Positions 27,411 through 36,669 are shown, counted from the first letter of the stretch. The stretch is 64,000 bases of DNA from an uncultured Crocinitomix sp. (GCA_937136425.1 CAKZON010000070.1:186001-250000), one strand, 5' to 3'. Notes: generated by a model not told the origin, from the letters alone. A program made the numbers and translations.

Positions 27411-29054
27411 ATGAAAAAATTTATCCTTGGAATAATTACTCTCGTTACTCTTTCTACCCACGCTCAAAATAATATTCGAAGTAGTGTTAGTGGAAATGTT
27501 GAAACCAATTTACAAGTTCTTAATGAAGATACCTTAATTGGTGCATTTGCGCCAAAAGAAAAGGCTGTGATGAATACAGTCATGAATATTAATGGATCTG
27601 TTGGAAAGTTCAGAGCAGGTGTTCGTCTTGAAAGCTATTTACCTGCAATTGCAGGGTATCCTAATTTCTATACTGGAACGGGACTTGGCTATCGTTACGC
27701 AGAATATGCTGGAGAGCAATTAAACATTAAAGTAGGTAATTTTTATGAGCAATTTGGTAATGGTTTAGCGCTTCGAGCATATGAAAACAGTGCTTTGGGT
27801 ATTGACAATGCTTTTGACGGTGTAAATGTTAAATTTATTCCAAGAAAAGGGGTTGAGATTAAAGGATTAATGGGCCGACAACGTTATAGATTTGAAAATG
27901 GTGTTGTGGAAAAATCAAACGGAATTATAAGAGGATTAGATGGTGATATTAATTTAAATGAACTCATCCCTTCATTTGGCGATTCCAAATTCAAAGTAAC
28001 AATTGGTGGAAGTTTTGTAAGCCGATTTCAAAGTGTGAACGACACTACTCCGCCAATCGTGAATATATATGCGGGTAGAATTGATATGCGCTACAAGCGA
28101 TTTACCTTTGGCGCCGAGTATGGTTATAAAGGTCCGGATCCGGCATTACAAAATGGATTCGTTTATAATACAGGACATGGAGCACTTGTTAATTTAGGGT
28201 ATTCGCAAAAAGGACTAGGAATTATATTAACTGCCCGCTCTTTCGATAATTTTCAATTTAGAGCTGACAAAAAAATAGTTGGAAATCAATTAACCACCAA
28301 CTTTTTACCTGCTACAACCAATAACCATACTTACAATTTAGCAGGAACACTTTATCCATATGCAGCTAATCCTTCTGGTGAAGTAGCCTATCAATTAGAT
28401 GTATTATACACCATTCCTAAAAAATCAAAGTTAGGTGGTAAATATGGTACTAAGTTACATCTGAATGTAGCGGTTGCAACGGACCATGTACGTCACAAAT
28501 CAGGAACTAACTTTGCTGTAGACGGTGTTACATATATTGGACGCCCATTTGATATGAAAGACAGTTTATACAACTTTGATTTTAATATGCACGTTTCGCG
28601 AAAATTCAACAAGAAATGGAAAGCAAGCGCACATTATTACCACTTCATTTTCAATAACACAGTGAATCCTGTTACGTTATTAGCCAAAGGCTATATTAAA
28701 GCTGATGTTGGGGTAATTGAACTACAGTATAAGATTAGTCGCAAACATTCGATTCGTGGAGAATTACAGGCATTATTTACAGAAAAAGATCGTGGAAATT
28801 GGGCGGCGGCTTTGTTAGAATATACGATTTCTCCAAAATGGTTTTTTGCAATACAAGATCAGTACAATTATGGTCATCCGGATTCAGCACTTCAATTACA
28901 TTATCTCCTAGGCTCTTTTGGATATATTCATAATCAAACACGTTTTATCTTTTCATACGGTAAACAAAGAGCAGGTATTGTTTGTGTTGGTGGAGTTTGT
29001 AGACCTGTTCCTGCAACGAATGGAATCAACTTTACTATGACGCACTCATTTTAA
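27411..29054 (+). CDS. Second DUF6029-like outer-membrane barrel, tandem paralogue
   Basis: A 547-residue protein clearly homologous along its whole length to the barrel at 24694-26346 (shared runs include FRAGVR, SYLPAIAGYP, GNFYEQFG, YNLAGTLYPYA, CVGGVCRPVPATNG). Signal peptide about 1-19 (ends THAQ); terminal residue Phe. The only cysteines in the mature chain are C525 and C530. The frame is open from 27384, but the ATG at 27411 begins the signal peptide and aligns with the paralogue. A terminator separates it from the upstream operon, so it may be expressed independently after duplication. Function unknown. Confidence 0.75.
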   Translation: MKKFILGIITLVTLSTHAQNNIRSSVSGNVETNLQVLNEDTLIGAFAPKEKAVMNTVMNINGSVGKFRAGVRLESYLPAIAGYPNFYTGTGLGYRYAEYAGEQLNIKVGNFYEQFGNGLALRAYENSALGIDNAFDGVNVKFIPRKGVEIKGLMGRQRYRFENGVVEKSNGIIRGLDGDINLNELIPSFGDSKFKVTIGGSFVSRFQSVNDTTPPIVNIYAGRIDMRYKRFTFGAEYGYKGPDPALQNGFVYNTGHGALVNLGYSQKGLGIILTARSFDNFQFRADKKIVGNQLTTNFLPATTNNHTYNLAGTLYPYAANPSGEVAYQLDVLYTIPKKSKLGGKYGTKLHLNVAVATDHVRHKSGTNFAVDGVTYIGRPFDMKDSLYNFDFNMHVSRKFNKKWKASAHYYHFIFNNTVNPVTLLAKGYIKADVGVIELQYKISRKHSIRGELQALFTEKDRGNWAAALLEYTISPKWFFAIQDQYNYGHPDSALQLHYLLGSFGYIHNQTRFIFSYGKQRAGIVCVGGVCRPVPATNGINFTMTHSF

Positions 29055-29228
29055 TCGTAATAGCTGTTTACTAGATGATTGGAGTTTGGCATTTTAATAA
29101 TCGAAAAAATATTTAACAAATTTTATCGATTCAGCTAAAATATATTCAGTTATAATCCGTCTACCTCAGTAGATCCGTTGTTAGGCCAAAATTAATTCGA
29201 ACTTGTTAATAAGTTTGATCTTAATAGC

Positions 29229-29259
29229 TTGACAAAAGCGTGATCTTTTAGTACTTTTA
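29229..29259 (+). promoter_or_regulatory. Promoter of the small 60-residue protein gene
   Basis: TTG (29229-29231), a 20-nt spacer and TACTTTTA (29252-29259), one mismatch from TAnnTTTG. The start codon at 29285 lies about 20 nt beyond the expected transcription start. Confidence 0.55.
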
Positions 29260-29284
29260 AGAAAACCTAAAAATTAACGTAATT

Positions 29285-29467
29285 ATGTTAGAATTGTGCA
29301 AAGAGATTCTTATTAAAGTTAGTTTTGACAAAGTTTTATTTCAAAAAGAGTTGGCTAAGTCGCTCTCTTGGATTAAATCAGAAGAAGTTGACGGATTTAA
29401 AGAATGGTGTTTAAAAACTTTCGGAAAAAAATATCCGCAAATACTTCAAGTCGAATTTAAAGATTAA
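29285..29467 (+). CDS. Small conserved protein of unknown function
   Basis: A 60-residue, soluble, probably all-helical protein (LELCKEILIKVSFDKVLF, then KELAKSLSWI, then KEWCLKTFGKKYPQ) without signal peptide or membrane helix. I recognise the pattern CKxILxKVSFDxxLFxKEL followed by W(C)LxTFG as one seen in short hypothetical proteins of other Bacteroidota, but know of no function. It has its own promoter with canonical spacing and a strong terminator immediately downstream, so it is a self-contained and possibly strongly expressed unit rather than a chance ORF. Two cysteines, C5 and C42, are present. Confidence 0.75.
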   Translation: MLELCKEILIKVSFDKVLFQKELAKSLSWIKSEEVDGFKEWCLKTFGKKYPQILQVEFKD

Positions 29468-29474
29468 TTAACTC

Positions 29475-29502
29475 GGGGGTGCTTAAAGCATCCCTTTTTT
29501 TT
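29475..29502 (+). terminator. Rho-independent terminator after the small protein gene
   Basis: GGGGTGCTT and AAGCATCCC form a compact GC-rich stem followed by eight T (29495-29502). It also lies just beyond the convergent queG stop. Confidence 0.85.
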
Positions 29503-29505
29503 GCT

Positions 29506-30432
29506 CTAATCCAATCCTTTCACAAACCCTATATTCCGTTTTAAGCCTTTAAACTTTGTTCGTTTAATTGCAGATAACTTGAATAATTCGTTAAATACAT
29601 CTTGATTTAGTTCAGACAAATCCAATCCTTCCAATTTTTCGTGCGGTTTAAAAGCATTTACACTATGCTTTAATGAAAACCTATTCCATGGGCAAACGTC
29701 TTGGCACACATCACAGCCAAACACCCAACCATCCATCTTATTACTAAATTCTTTCGGAAGTATTTCATCCTTTAACTCAATTGTTAAATAAGAAATACAT
29801 TTTGAACCATTAATAACGTTTGGCTTAATGATCGCCTCCGTTGGGCAAGCATCAATACATTTAGTGCATGTTCCACAATGATCAGAAACAGGTTGATCAT
29901 ATTCTAGATCAACATCCAAAATTATCTCTCCAATAAAAAAGAAAGACCCTACTTGTTTAGAAAGCAAATTTCCATTTTTCCCAACCCAACCAAGGCCAGC
30001 ACGTTCTGCCCAGGCCTTGTCCATTACTGGCGCTGAGTCAGTAAAACATCTTGAATTGACTTCAGCTCCAACCTCTTCTTCTATAAAACGCAGTAAATCT
30101 TTTAGTTTATCTTTTATGACAAAATGATAATCTGTACCATATGCGTATTTTGAAATTTTAAGCCCCGCATCTTTAAACAGATCTTTTTCTGGAAAATAAT
30201 TGAGCAAAACAGAAATAACACTTTTGGCACCGTCAACCAACAACGCTGGGTTCAAACGCTTATCAAAATGATTTTCCATATAAGACATCTTGCCGTGGTA
30301 TCCTTCTTTCAACCACAATTCAAGTTGTTTGGCTTCTTTTTCTAAAAATTCAACTTTAGAAATTCCGCATGATAAAAAACCAAGTTCGGCAGCTTTGTGT
30401 TTTATCTTTTCACTCAGGATGGACTTATCCAT
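29506..30432 (-). CDS. queG: Epoxyqueuosine reductase QueG
   Basis: A 308-residue iron-sulfur and cobalamin enzyme that reduces epoxyqueuosine at tRNA position 34 to queuosine, the last step of that modification. Two 4Fe-4S clusters are indicated by the [15 protein letters not shown] run and by C...[13 protein letters not shown] further on; the family signature [10 protein letters not shown] lies between them. The N-terminal half holds the cobalamin-binding part ([21 protein letters not shown]). Length is normal for the shorter QueG form without HEAT repeats. The start codon overlaps the ruvB stop by one base (TAATG), so translation is probably coupled. Confidence 0.93.
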   Translation of the reverse strand: MDKSILSEKIKHKAAELGFLSCGISKVEFLEKEAKQLELWLKEGYHGKMSYMENHFDKRLNPALLVDGAKSVISVLLNYFPEKDLFKDAGLKISKYAYGTDYHFVIKDKLKDLLRFIEEEVGAEVNSRCFTDSAPVMDKAWAERAGLGWVGKNGNLLSKQVGSFFFIGEIILDVDLEYDQPVSDHCGTCTKCIDACPTEAIIKPNVINGSKCISYLTIELKDEILPKEFSNKMDGWVFGCDVCQDVCPWNRFSLKHSVNAFKPHEKLEGLDLSELNQDVFNELFKLSAIKRTKFKGLKRNIGFVKGLD

Positions 30433-31451
30433 TAGAAAAGGCCACTTTGATGATATCCTAAATCACGCCCTAAATGTTTAAAAGCTTTTTCAGTTGCCTT
30501 ACGTCCACGAGGAGTTCTTAAGAGATAACCTTCTTTAATTAAATAAGGTTCATAAACTTCCTCAATTGTCCCAGGATTTTCACTTACTGCTGTAGCAATT
30601 GTTGTCATTCCAACAGGGCCACCGCTAAACTTGTCAATAATAACCGAAAGGATTTTATTATCCATTTCATCCAATCCATTTTGATCAACATTAAGCGCCT
30701 CTAAGGCAATGTTTGCAATTTCTATATCAATTACACCGTTTCCTTTGATTTGTGCAAAATCACGCACCCTGCGCAATAATGCATTGGCAATTCTAGGAGT
30801 TCCACGACTACGCCTTGCAATTTCCATTGCGGCATTTTCATGAATTTCAACTTTAAGAATTCCAGAGGCTCTTGAGATAATGCGTGATAGAATTTTTACG
30901 TCATAATATTCAAGACGTGAGTTGATACCAAAACGTGCGCGCAAAGGTGCTGTTAATAAACCTGAACGCGTAGTTGCTCCAATTAAAGTAAAAGGATTCA
31001 ACGAAATTTGAACTGTGCGTGCACTTGGTCCAGTATCAATCATAATATCGATCATGAAATCTTCCATGGCCGAATAAAGGTATTCTTCTATAACTGGAGT
31101 TAGTCGGTGTATTTCATCAATAAAAAGTACATCCCCTTCTTCCAAATTTGTTAATAAACCAGCTAAATCTCCAGGTTTATCTAATACAGGACCACTGGTT
31201 ATTTTAATACCAACGCCCATTTCATTAGCAATAATATTGGCCAAAGTCGTTTTTCCTAAACCTGGAGGGCCATGTAGTAAAACATGGTCCAAAGATTCTT
31301 CCCTTTGTTTAGCGGCTTCAACAAATATGGTTAGGTTGTCCGTAACTTTTTTCTGACCGGCAAAATCTTCAAAAGATTTTGGTCTTAATACATTGTCAAT
31401 TTCCTCTTCATGTGAAAATTGCTCCTCGTCTCTATAATCAAATGATTCCAA
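30432..31451 (-). CDS. ruvB: Holliday junction branch-migration ATPase RuvB
   Basis: A 339-residue AAA+ motor of normal length. It opens with the family signature [12 protein letters not shown]; Walker A is GPPGLGKTT, Walker [10 protein letters not shown], sensor 1 GATTRSG and the arginine-finger region APLRARFG, followed by the C-terminal winged helix ([22 protein letters not shown]). RuvB hexamers pump DNA through RuvA-bound junctions; ruvA is in the sprA operon at 17.3-17.9 kb. It forms a two-gene operon with queG. A TATCTTTA box at 31467-31474 is the probable promoter. Confidence 0.97.
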   Translation of the reverse strand: MESFDYRDEEQFSHEEEIDNVLRPKSFEDFAGQKKVTDNLTIFVEAAKQREESLDHVLLHGPPGLGKTTLANIIANEMGVGIKITSGPVLDKPGDLAGLLTNLEEGDVLFIDEIHRLTPVIEEYLYSAMEDFMIDIMIDTGPSARTVQISLNPFTLIGATTRSGLLTAPLRARFGINSRLEYYDVKILSRIISRASGILKVEIHENAAMEIARRSRGTPRIANALLRRVRDFAQIKGNGVIDIEIANIALEALNVDQNGLDEMDNKILSVIIDKFSGGPVGMTTIATAVSENPGTIEEVYEPYLIKEGYLLRTPRGRKATEKAFKHLGRDLGYHQSGLF

Positions 31452-31466
31452 ATCAAAAATTTTACA

Positions 31467-31474
31467 TAAAGATA
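31467..31474 (-). promoter_or_regulatory. Probable -7 box TATCTTTA for ruvB-queG
   Basis: One mismatch from TAnnTTTG on the minus strand, 15 nt upstream of the ruvB ATG. It is divergent from the box at 31522-31529. Confidence 0.35.
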
Positions 31475-31521
31475 AGGAATTAGTCGATAGTGGTTAAAAT
31501 TTCGGCATTAGGTTTCTTAGG

Positions 31522-31529
31522 TACATTTG
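31522..31529 (+). promoter_or_regulatory. -7 box TACATTTG before the CPCC protein gene
   Basis: Exact TAnnTTTG. It overlaps the TTG codon at 31527 that opens the longest frame of the following gene, which makes that start doubtful. Confidence 0.4.
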
Positions 31530-32117
31530 GATAATGACTACAGTACTTCCAACCTTACCATACATGAATACGTCATACAATTTGATAAATGGAAATATGA
31601 TATATTAGCATTAATGAGACAATACCCTGCAAAATCAAAGAAGCGAAAAAAAACTGTAGTTAAAAATGACCGGTTTGATAAATCAATACTCACTGCAACG
31701 GATCATGAGTTATTAGAAGCTTTTAAAGCACGTAGAAACAAATCAGAAGAACTGATTGAAAAAAGCAATATAATACATGGAAAAAGTGTTTGCCCAGGAT
31801 GCGGATTTCCAACAATTACTGAACCTCATAATTATGAAACATGTATCATTTGTTTGTGGCAAGATGATGGAAGAGATGACAAAAGTGATTCCAGCATACA
31901 CCTACCCAACTCTCTTTCATTAGTACAACACAGAATTAATATTGCCATCTATTTAAAAGATTTTGAAAATAGACATAGTATCAGCAATTCTATTGACGAA
32001 ATAATAAGGGAAATAAAATCTTTTGAAGAAAAAGTATCCAATGGATTGATAGAGCCAGTGCTAGATTTTGAAACCAACTTAAAAATGATATTCACATCTA
32101 AAAGAAGGCAGCAGTGA
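31527..32117 (+). CDS. CPCC-type zinc-ribbon domain protein
   Basis: The longest frame encodes 196 residues from a TTG codon at 31527; the first in-frame ATG is at 31614 and would give 167 residues. A promoter-like box overlaps the TTG, so the start is uncertain. Residues about 89-118 (long numbering) carry a cysteine-rich CPCC-like domain: V-C-P-G-C-G-F-P, then ETCIICLWQDDGRDD, i.e. two CxxC pairs likely to bind zinc. The acidic WxDDGRDD end is typical of that family. The N-terminal part is charged and has a Lys-rich run (SKKRKKTVVK); the C-terminus is helical. No signal peptide. Cellular role unknown. Confidence 0.6.
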   Translation: MDNDYSTSNLTIHEYVIQFDKWKYDILALMRQYPAKSKKRKKTVVKNDRFDKSILTATDHELLEAFKARRNKSEELIEKSNIIHGKSVCPGCGFPTITEPHNYETCIICLWQDDGRDDKSDSSIHLPNSLSLVQHRINIAIYLKDFENRHSISNSIDEIIREIKSFEEKVSNGLIEPVLDFETNLKMIFTSKRRQQ

Positions 32118-32167
32118 TCACCAAATCATTTTTCCAGTAAGAACAAACAAGACTTTAAGACAAACAA

Positions 32168-32198
32168 AAAGCCCGTTTACAAAATGTAAACGGGCTTT
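32168..32198. terminator. Bidirectional terminator at the end of the act-cox operon
   Basis: AAAGCCCGTTTAC (32168-32180) pairs perfectly with GTAAACGGGCTTT (32186-32198) across a 5-nt loop; it lies between the convergent ends of the CPCC gene (32117) and coxA (32226). Confidence 0.85.
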
Positions 32199-32225
32199 AA
32201 TATAATATTGAATAATCTTTCTCTA

Positions 32226-34016
32226 TTAATGATCTTCTTCACCTTCTTTAAGTGGAACAGTCTGAGGAATATAATCATCATCAGCTCCTGGCTTAGAGTA
32301 ATCATACGGCCATCTGTGTACTTCTGGAATTTCTCCAGGCCAGTTACCGTGAACGTGTTCAACTGGAGTAGTCCACTCTAATGAGTTTCCTTTCCAAGGA
32401 TTCTGAACAGCTTTTTGTCCTTTGAACGTGCTGTAGAAGAAGTTGAATAAGAAAATGATTTGCGCTAACCCACCAATAATTGCGAAGATTGAAATTACAA
32501 CATTCAAATCCATAATCATTTCAAATTGTTGCGAATCAAATCCTTCATAAACACTATAGTCATAATATCTACGAGGTGCTCCTCCAATTCCTACAAAGTG
32601 CATTGGGAAGAATACCCCATAAGCTGAAACTAATGTCAACCAGAAGTGAACCATACCCAACTTAGCATTCATCATCTTTCCATACATCTTAGGGAACCAA
32701 TGATAAACACCGGCAAACATACCAAAGATGGCAGATAATCCCATTACAACGTGGAAGTGAGCAACCACAAAGTATGTATCATGTACTGCAATATCCAACG
32801 CTGAATCTGCTAAGATGATTCCTGTTACACCACCAGTAATAAATGATGATACCAAACCAATTGAGAATAACATTGCTGGAGTATACTTAATGTTACCTTT
32901 CCACAATGTAGTAATGTAGTTAAATACTTTTACTGCAGATGGAATTGCAATTAATAACGTAGTAAATACGAATACACCTCCTAAGAATGGATTCATTCCT
33001 GAGATAAACATGTGGTGTCCCCATACAATAAACGATAAGAAACCAATTGCTAAGATTGAACCAATCATTGCACGGTAACCGAAAATTGGCTTACGTGCAT
33101 TTGTTGCTACAATCTCTGATGTTAAACCTAATGCTGGTAGTAATACAATATATACCTCAGGGTGACCTAAGAACCAGAATAAGTGTTCAAACAAAATTGG
33201 TGATCCACCTGATTGTTCTAAAACCTCTCCAGCAATAATCGTATCATTTACATAGAAACTAGTTCCTAACGTACGATCCATTAACATAAGCACAACTGCA
33301 GATACTAAAACTGGGAAAGAAAGTACACCTAAAATAGCTGTAACAAAGAATGCCCAAATTGTAAGTGGCAACCTTGTCATTTTCATTCCTTTTGTTCTTA
33401 AGTTTAATACTGTAACGATATAGTTCAAACTTCCTAACAAAGAAGAGGCAATGAAAATAGTCATTGACAATAACCAAACTGTCATACCTGCTCCTGATCC
33501 AGGAATCGCTTCTTCATAAATAGATAATGGTGGATAAATAGTCCAACCCGCAGATGCAGGACCAGTTTCTAAAAACAAAGAATAAAGCATTAAAATACTA
33601 GACAAGAAGAATAACCAATATGAAATCATGTTTAATAAACCTGAAGCCATATCACGTGCACCAACTTGCAGCGGAATTAGTAAGTTACTAAATGTACCTG
33701 ATAGTCCACCTGTTAATACAAAGAATACCATGATAGTACCGTGTATTGTAACTAAACCTAGATACATTCCACGATCGAGGACTCCATCTGGTGCCCAAGT
33801 ATCTCCTAAAAAGAAAGATAATACACTATTACTTTCCCCTGGCCAAGCCAATTGGATTCTAAATAGAATTGATAGAATAACGGCTACCACAGCCATGAAA
33901 ATAGCTGTAATCAAGAATTGTTTCCCGATCATTTTATGATCTTGCGAAAAGATGTATTTCGTAATGAAACTCTCCTTGTGATGATGTCCGTGATCAGTAT
34001 GAGCTGCTGCTGACAT
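32226..34016 (-). CDS. coxA: Cytochrome c oxidase subunit I
   Basis: A 596-residue haem-copper oxygen reductase subunit with about 12 transmembrane helices. Visible landmarks are the haem-ligand region LVTIHGTIMVFF, the Cu-B/Tyr segment WFLGHPEVYIVLLPALG, the paired histidines in IVWGHHMF, and DTYFVVAHFHVVMG holding the two distal haem ligands. The Tyr of HPEVY is the cross-linked residue of A-type enzymes. The N-terminus has a His cluster (HTDHGHHH). It is the last gene of the actA-F/coxBA operon and works with CoxB; no subunit III gene is present in this window. Confidence 0.96.
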   Translation of the reverse strand: MSAAAHTDHGHHHKESFITKYIFSQDHKMIGKQFLITAIFMAVVAVILSILFRIQLAWPGESNSVLSFFLGDTWAPDGVLDRGMYLGLVTIHGTIMVFFVLTGGLSGTFSNLLIPLQVGARDMASGLLNMISYWLFFLSSILMLYSLFLETGPASAGWTIYPPLSIYEEAIPGSGAGMTVWLLSMTIFIASSLLGSLNYIVTVLNLRTKGMKMTRLPLTIWAFFVTAILGVLSFPVLVSAVVLMLMDRTLGTSFYVNDTIIAGEVLEQSGGSPILFEHLFWFLGHPEVYIVLLPALGLTSEIVATNARKPIFGYRAMIGSILAIGFLSFIVWGHHMFISGMNPFLGGVFVFTTLLIAIPSAVKVFNYITTLWKGNIKYTPAMLFSIGLVSSFITGGVTGIILADSALDIAVHDTYFVVAHFHVVMGLSAIFGMFAGVYHWFPKMYGKMMNAKLGMVHFWLTLVSAYGVFFPMHFVGIGGAPRRYYDYSVYEGFDSQQFEMIMDLNVVISIFAIIGGLAQIIFLFNFFYSTFKGQKAVQNPWKGNSLEWTTPVEHVHGNWPGEIPEVHRWPYDYSKPGADDDYIPQTVPLKEGEEDH

Positions 34017-34065
34017 AATTTATTCCTTTTTATATAATTTTTTCTATTCTAATTAACCTTTATTA

Positions 34066-35415
34066 CTAGTGACCGTGTGGATCACCATGACTTTCGCCAC
34101 CTTCTTCTGCGTGATCGTTATGACCTTCATCTTCATGCTCTTCTCCATGATCTCCATGGTGAGCAGGCTCTGGCCAATCCATACGTTCCATATCTATTTC
34201 TGCAGGCGCAACAATAGAATCGTTGATTGCAACAGTAGCTAAAGGTCCGTTCTTCCACTCAATGAATTCCTCTTCAGTTCCAACAGTTACTGCCATTTTC
34301 ATATTTGAGTGAGATACACCACAAATCTTATTACACATTAAAATAAAGTTGAAATCATCAGGGATATTATCTTTACTTCTCATTTCTTGAGTAGTAATAG
34401 TAGGCGTAACTTTTAACGAAGTACGTTGACCAGGTACACAGTTCATTTGCGCTCTAAAGTGAGGGAAATAAGCCGAGTGCAATACATCCTGAGATCTTAA
34501 TACAAAGAAGTACTCTTGATCCTTAATTAAGAACAATTCTTTTGTTACAAAATCATCTTCAGCAAATGCATTGATTGAATCACCATACATTTCAGTCATG
34601 TCTAGTACACGCTCACGAATACGTCTAAGCTTTTCAACTTTCGCATTCATCTTATTCAAGTTAGCTTGAGAATAAGCTTTCAAATTATTTGCTTCAAGCT
34701 CAATGTTTTCATCTAGCGCAGCAATTTCATCATTCAAACCTTGCACTCTCCACAATACACTATTGTCAGTTACAAGACCTAATGGATTGCTATAAGAAGT
34801 ACCAGAAGATTTATCTTCAGCATTTCCAATTAATTTATAATCAGAAAAACCTAATTTATTATCATCACCAGAATAACGAGCTGTCCAGTCAAACTGTTTC
34901 GCATAAAGTTCAACAACAACTGCATCATCAGAAGGTTCTCCAGTAATTTCATTCCAAGTCATTAATCCTAGGATGATGATAACAGCTAATACAGCAGCTG
35001 GAACAACCGTCCAAATCATCTCTAACTTATTATCATGCGGAAACCAGTGTGCTTTGCGATCTGGATGGTAAGAATATTTCCATGCAAATACAAATAATAA
35101 ACCATTTGTCAATAAAAACACTGCGATTACAATAATCCAGTTTACATTGAACAACCAGTGAATTTTTTCTCCTAATACTGAAGCAGGTTCAGGTAGCATA
35201 CCATTTCCATAAACAGCTAACATATAGAAAAACGAACCGAAGAACAATAATAAAAACACCAACATTAATGAAGCATTAATATTATTAACTCTCAAGTCAA
35301 TATCTTCTTCTCTCTTTCCTCTAATTTTCGAAGAAAGTTCATATACACGCATTATCTGTGCTATTGCAATGACAGCTAATACGACTACGACTAAAACAAC
35401 AAATTTCATTCCCAT
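34066..35415 (-). CDS. coxB: Cytochrome c oxidase subunit II with Cu-A site and His-rich tail
   Basis: A 449-residue subunit, longer than the classical 250-300. Four hydrophobic helices are visible at about 4-20, 48-68, 92-112 and 132-152, two more than in the standard hairpin. The periplasmic cupredoxin domain keeps all Cu-A ligands: H313 (VLHSAYFPHF), C361 and C365 (CNKICG), H369 and M372. Between its early strands is an insertion (about 190-290) rich in Glu, Leu and Lys that may be a coiled coil. The last 31 residues contain nine His among acidic residues. Electrons enter from the cytochrome of the upstream-encoded complex and pass to CoxA. Confidence 0.95.
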   Translation of the reverse strand: MGMKFVVLVVVVLAVIAIAQIMRVYELSSKIRGKREEDIDLRVNNINASLMLVFLLLFFGSFFYMLAVYGNGMLPEPASVLGEKIHWLFNVNWIIVIAVFLLTNGLLFVFAWKYSYHPDRKAHWFPHDNKLEMIWTVVPAAVLAVIIILGLMTWNEITGEPSDDAVVVELYAKQFDWTARYSGDDNKLGFSDYKLIGNAEDKSSGTSYSNPLGLVTDNSVLWRVQGLNDEIAALDENIELEANNLKAYSQANLNKMNAKVEKLRRIRERVLDMTEMYGDSINAFAEDDFVTKELFLIKDQEYFFVLRSQDVLHSAYFPHFRAQMNCVPGQRTSLKVTPTITTQEMRSKDNIPDDFNFILMCNKICGVSHSNMKMAVTVGTEEEFIEWKNGPLATVAINDSIVAPAEIDMERMDWPEPAHHGDHGEEHEDEGHNDHAEEGGESHGDPHGH

Positions 35416-35442
35416 TTCTTACTTTTTAATCTAGATAATAAC

Positions 35443-36669
35443 TTAAATATGGTGGTGTTTACTTTCATCCAAATACGGGTGATTCTTAGGCATTAATGGT
35501 GCCTTTGTCAACGTGTTTAACACGAAGTATGTAAATACTCCAGCAAATGTTAAGAACAAGCCTATCTCCATAAATCCGATAGTACCATACTCACCCATTG
35601 AACCAGGAGTAACTAGCATATAAACATCTGCCCAGTGACCAATAATAATTGCAACACAAACAAACATTAAGATTCCAGCATTACGTTTTGCATCTGCAGA
35701 CATCAAGATCAACATTGGAATAATAAAGTTGATCATGAACATACCCCAGAATAAATACTTGTATTCAGTTATACGTTGCACGTAATAAATTACTTCCTCA
35801 GGAATATCAGCGTACCAATATAACATGAACTGAGAGAAGAATAAATAAGACCACAAGAAGCTAGTTGCAAAAATCCATTTACCTATATCGTGAATGTGAC
35901 TATCATTAACTTGTTGTAAGTGACCTTTTTTCTTTAAGTATAAAACAACCAATAAAATTGTTGTCATTGCAGTACACCACATTCCACCAAATACATACCA
36001 TCCGTATAATGTAGAGAACCAGTGAGCGTCAATTGACATAATCCAGTGCCAAGATGAAGTTGAACTAAAGTATCCAAACAACACCAAGAATAAAGCTGCT
36101 TTAGAGAAGTTTTTAAAGTGAATTTTTGTTCCACCTTCTAAATCCTCAGCTAAACTTCTTTTTCTAAAACCTTTATAAAACAAGAAGTAAGTTGCGAAGT
36201 AAATAATAGTTACAACCCAGAAAAATGGTTTAGTTAAAAATGGAGCTTTACCAGCAATAATTGGATCATGAGCAACAATATCCGGATCCATCCACTGGTA
36301 GATATGACCAGTATGATGACCGTGCGTTGTTTCTGCTCCAAAAAATCCACCGTCTGTAAATGTTAAGACTAAAAATACAGCGACTAAGATTCCTATACCT
36401 ACTAATACATATGAGGCAACACCTTCCACTACACGTTTAACAGCTACTGACCAACCAGTTTCTGTTGCATATTGCAATGCTAGGAAGAATAGAGCTCCCA
36501 ATGCGATTGCAAAGAAGAAGAATCCATCAATCAAGAAATTAGACATTAGCCTTGTTCCGAATTGATCTGTTCCGCTATTTTGAACGATTCCGATAATAAA
36601 AGCCAGCAAGCCGACTCCAATTACTCCGAAAATTGTTTTTTTAGCTTTAGTTGAAATTTGAAATTCCAT
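35443..36669 (-). CDS. actF: Alternative complex III subunit ActF (quinol:cytochrome c oxidoreductase membrane subunit)
   Basis: A 408-residue integral membrane protein with about ten helices, a distant relative of the NrfD-like subunit ActC. In alternative complex III ActC and ActF form the membrane core; ActC is considered the quinol-binding one. Segments such as SSTSSWHWIMSIDAHWFSTLYGWYVF and the TSFLWSYLFFSQFMLYWYADIPEE helix are characteristic of this subunit. It ends in DESKHHHI. It lies between actE and coxB with gaps of about 30 nt on both sides. Confidence 0.93.
   Translation of the reverse strand: MEFQISTKAKKTIFGVIGVGLLAFIIGIVQNSGTDQFGTRLMSNFLIDGFFFFAIALGALFFLALQYATETGWSVAVKRVVEGVASYVLVGIGILVAVFLVLTFTDGGFFGAETTHGHHTGHIYQWMDPDIVAHDPIIAGKAPFLTKPFFWVVTIIYFATYFLFYKGFRKRSLAEDLEGGTKIHFKNFSKAALFLVLFGYFSSTSSWHWIMSIDAHWFSTLYGWYVFGGMWCTAMTTILLVVLYLKKKGHLQQVNDSHIHDIGKWIFATSFLWSYLFFSQFMLYWYADIPEEVIYYVQRITEYKYLFWGMFMINFIIPMLILMSADAKRNAGILMFVCVAIIIGHWADVYMLVTPGSMGEYGTIGFMEIGLFLTFAGVFTYFVLNTLTKAPLMPKNHPYLDESKHHHI

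Noticed and set aside
29160..29173. TCTAC-CTCA-GTAGA hairpin in the gap after the second barrel
   Set aside because: Short and without T-run or conserved context; likely chance in AT-rich DNA.
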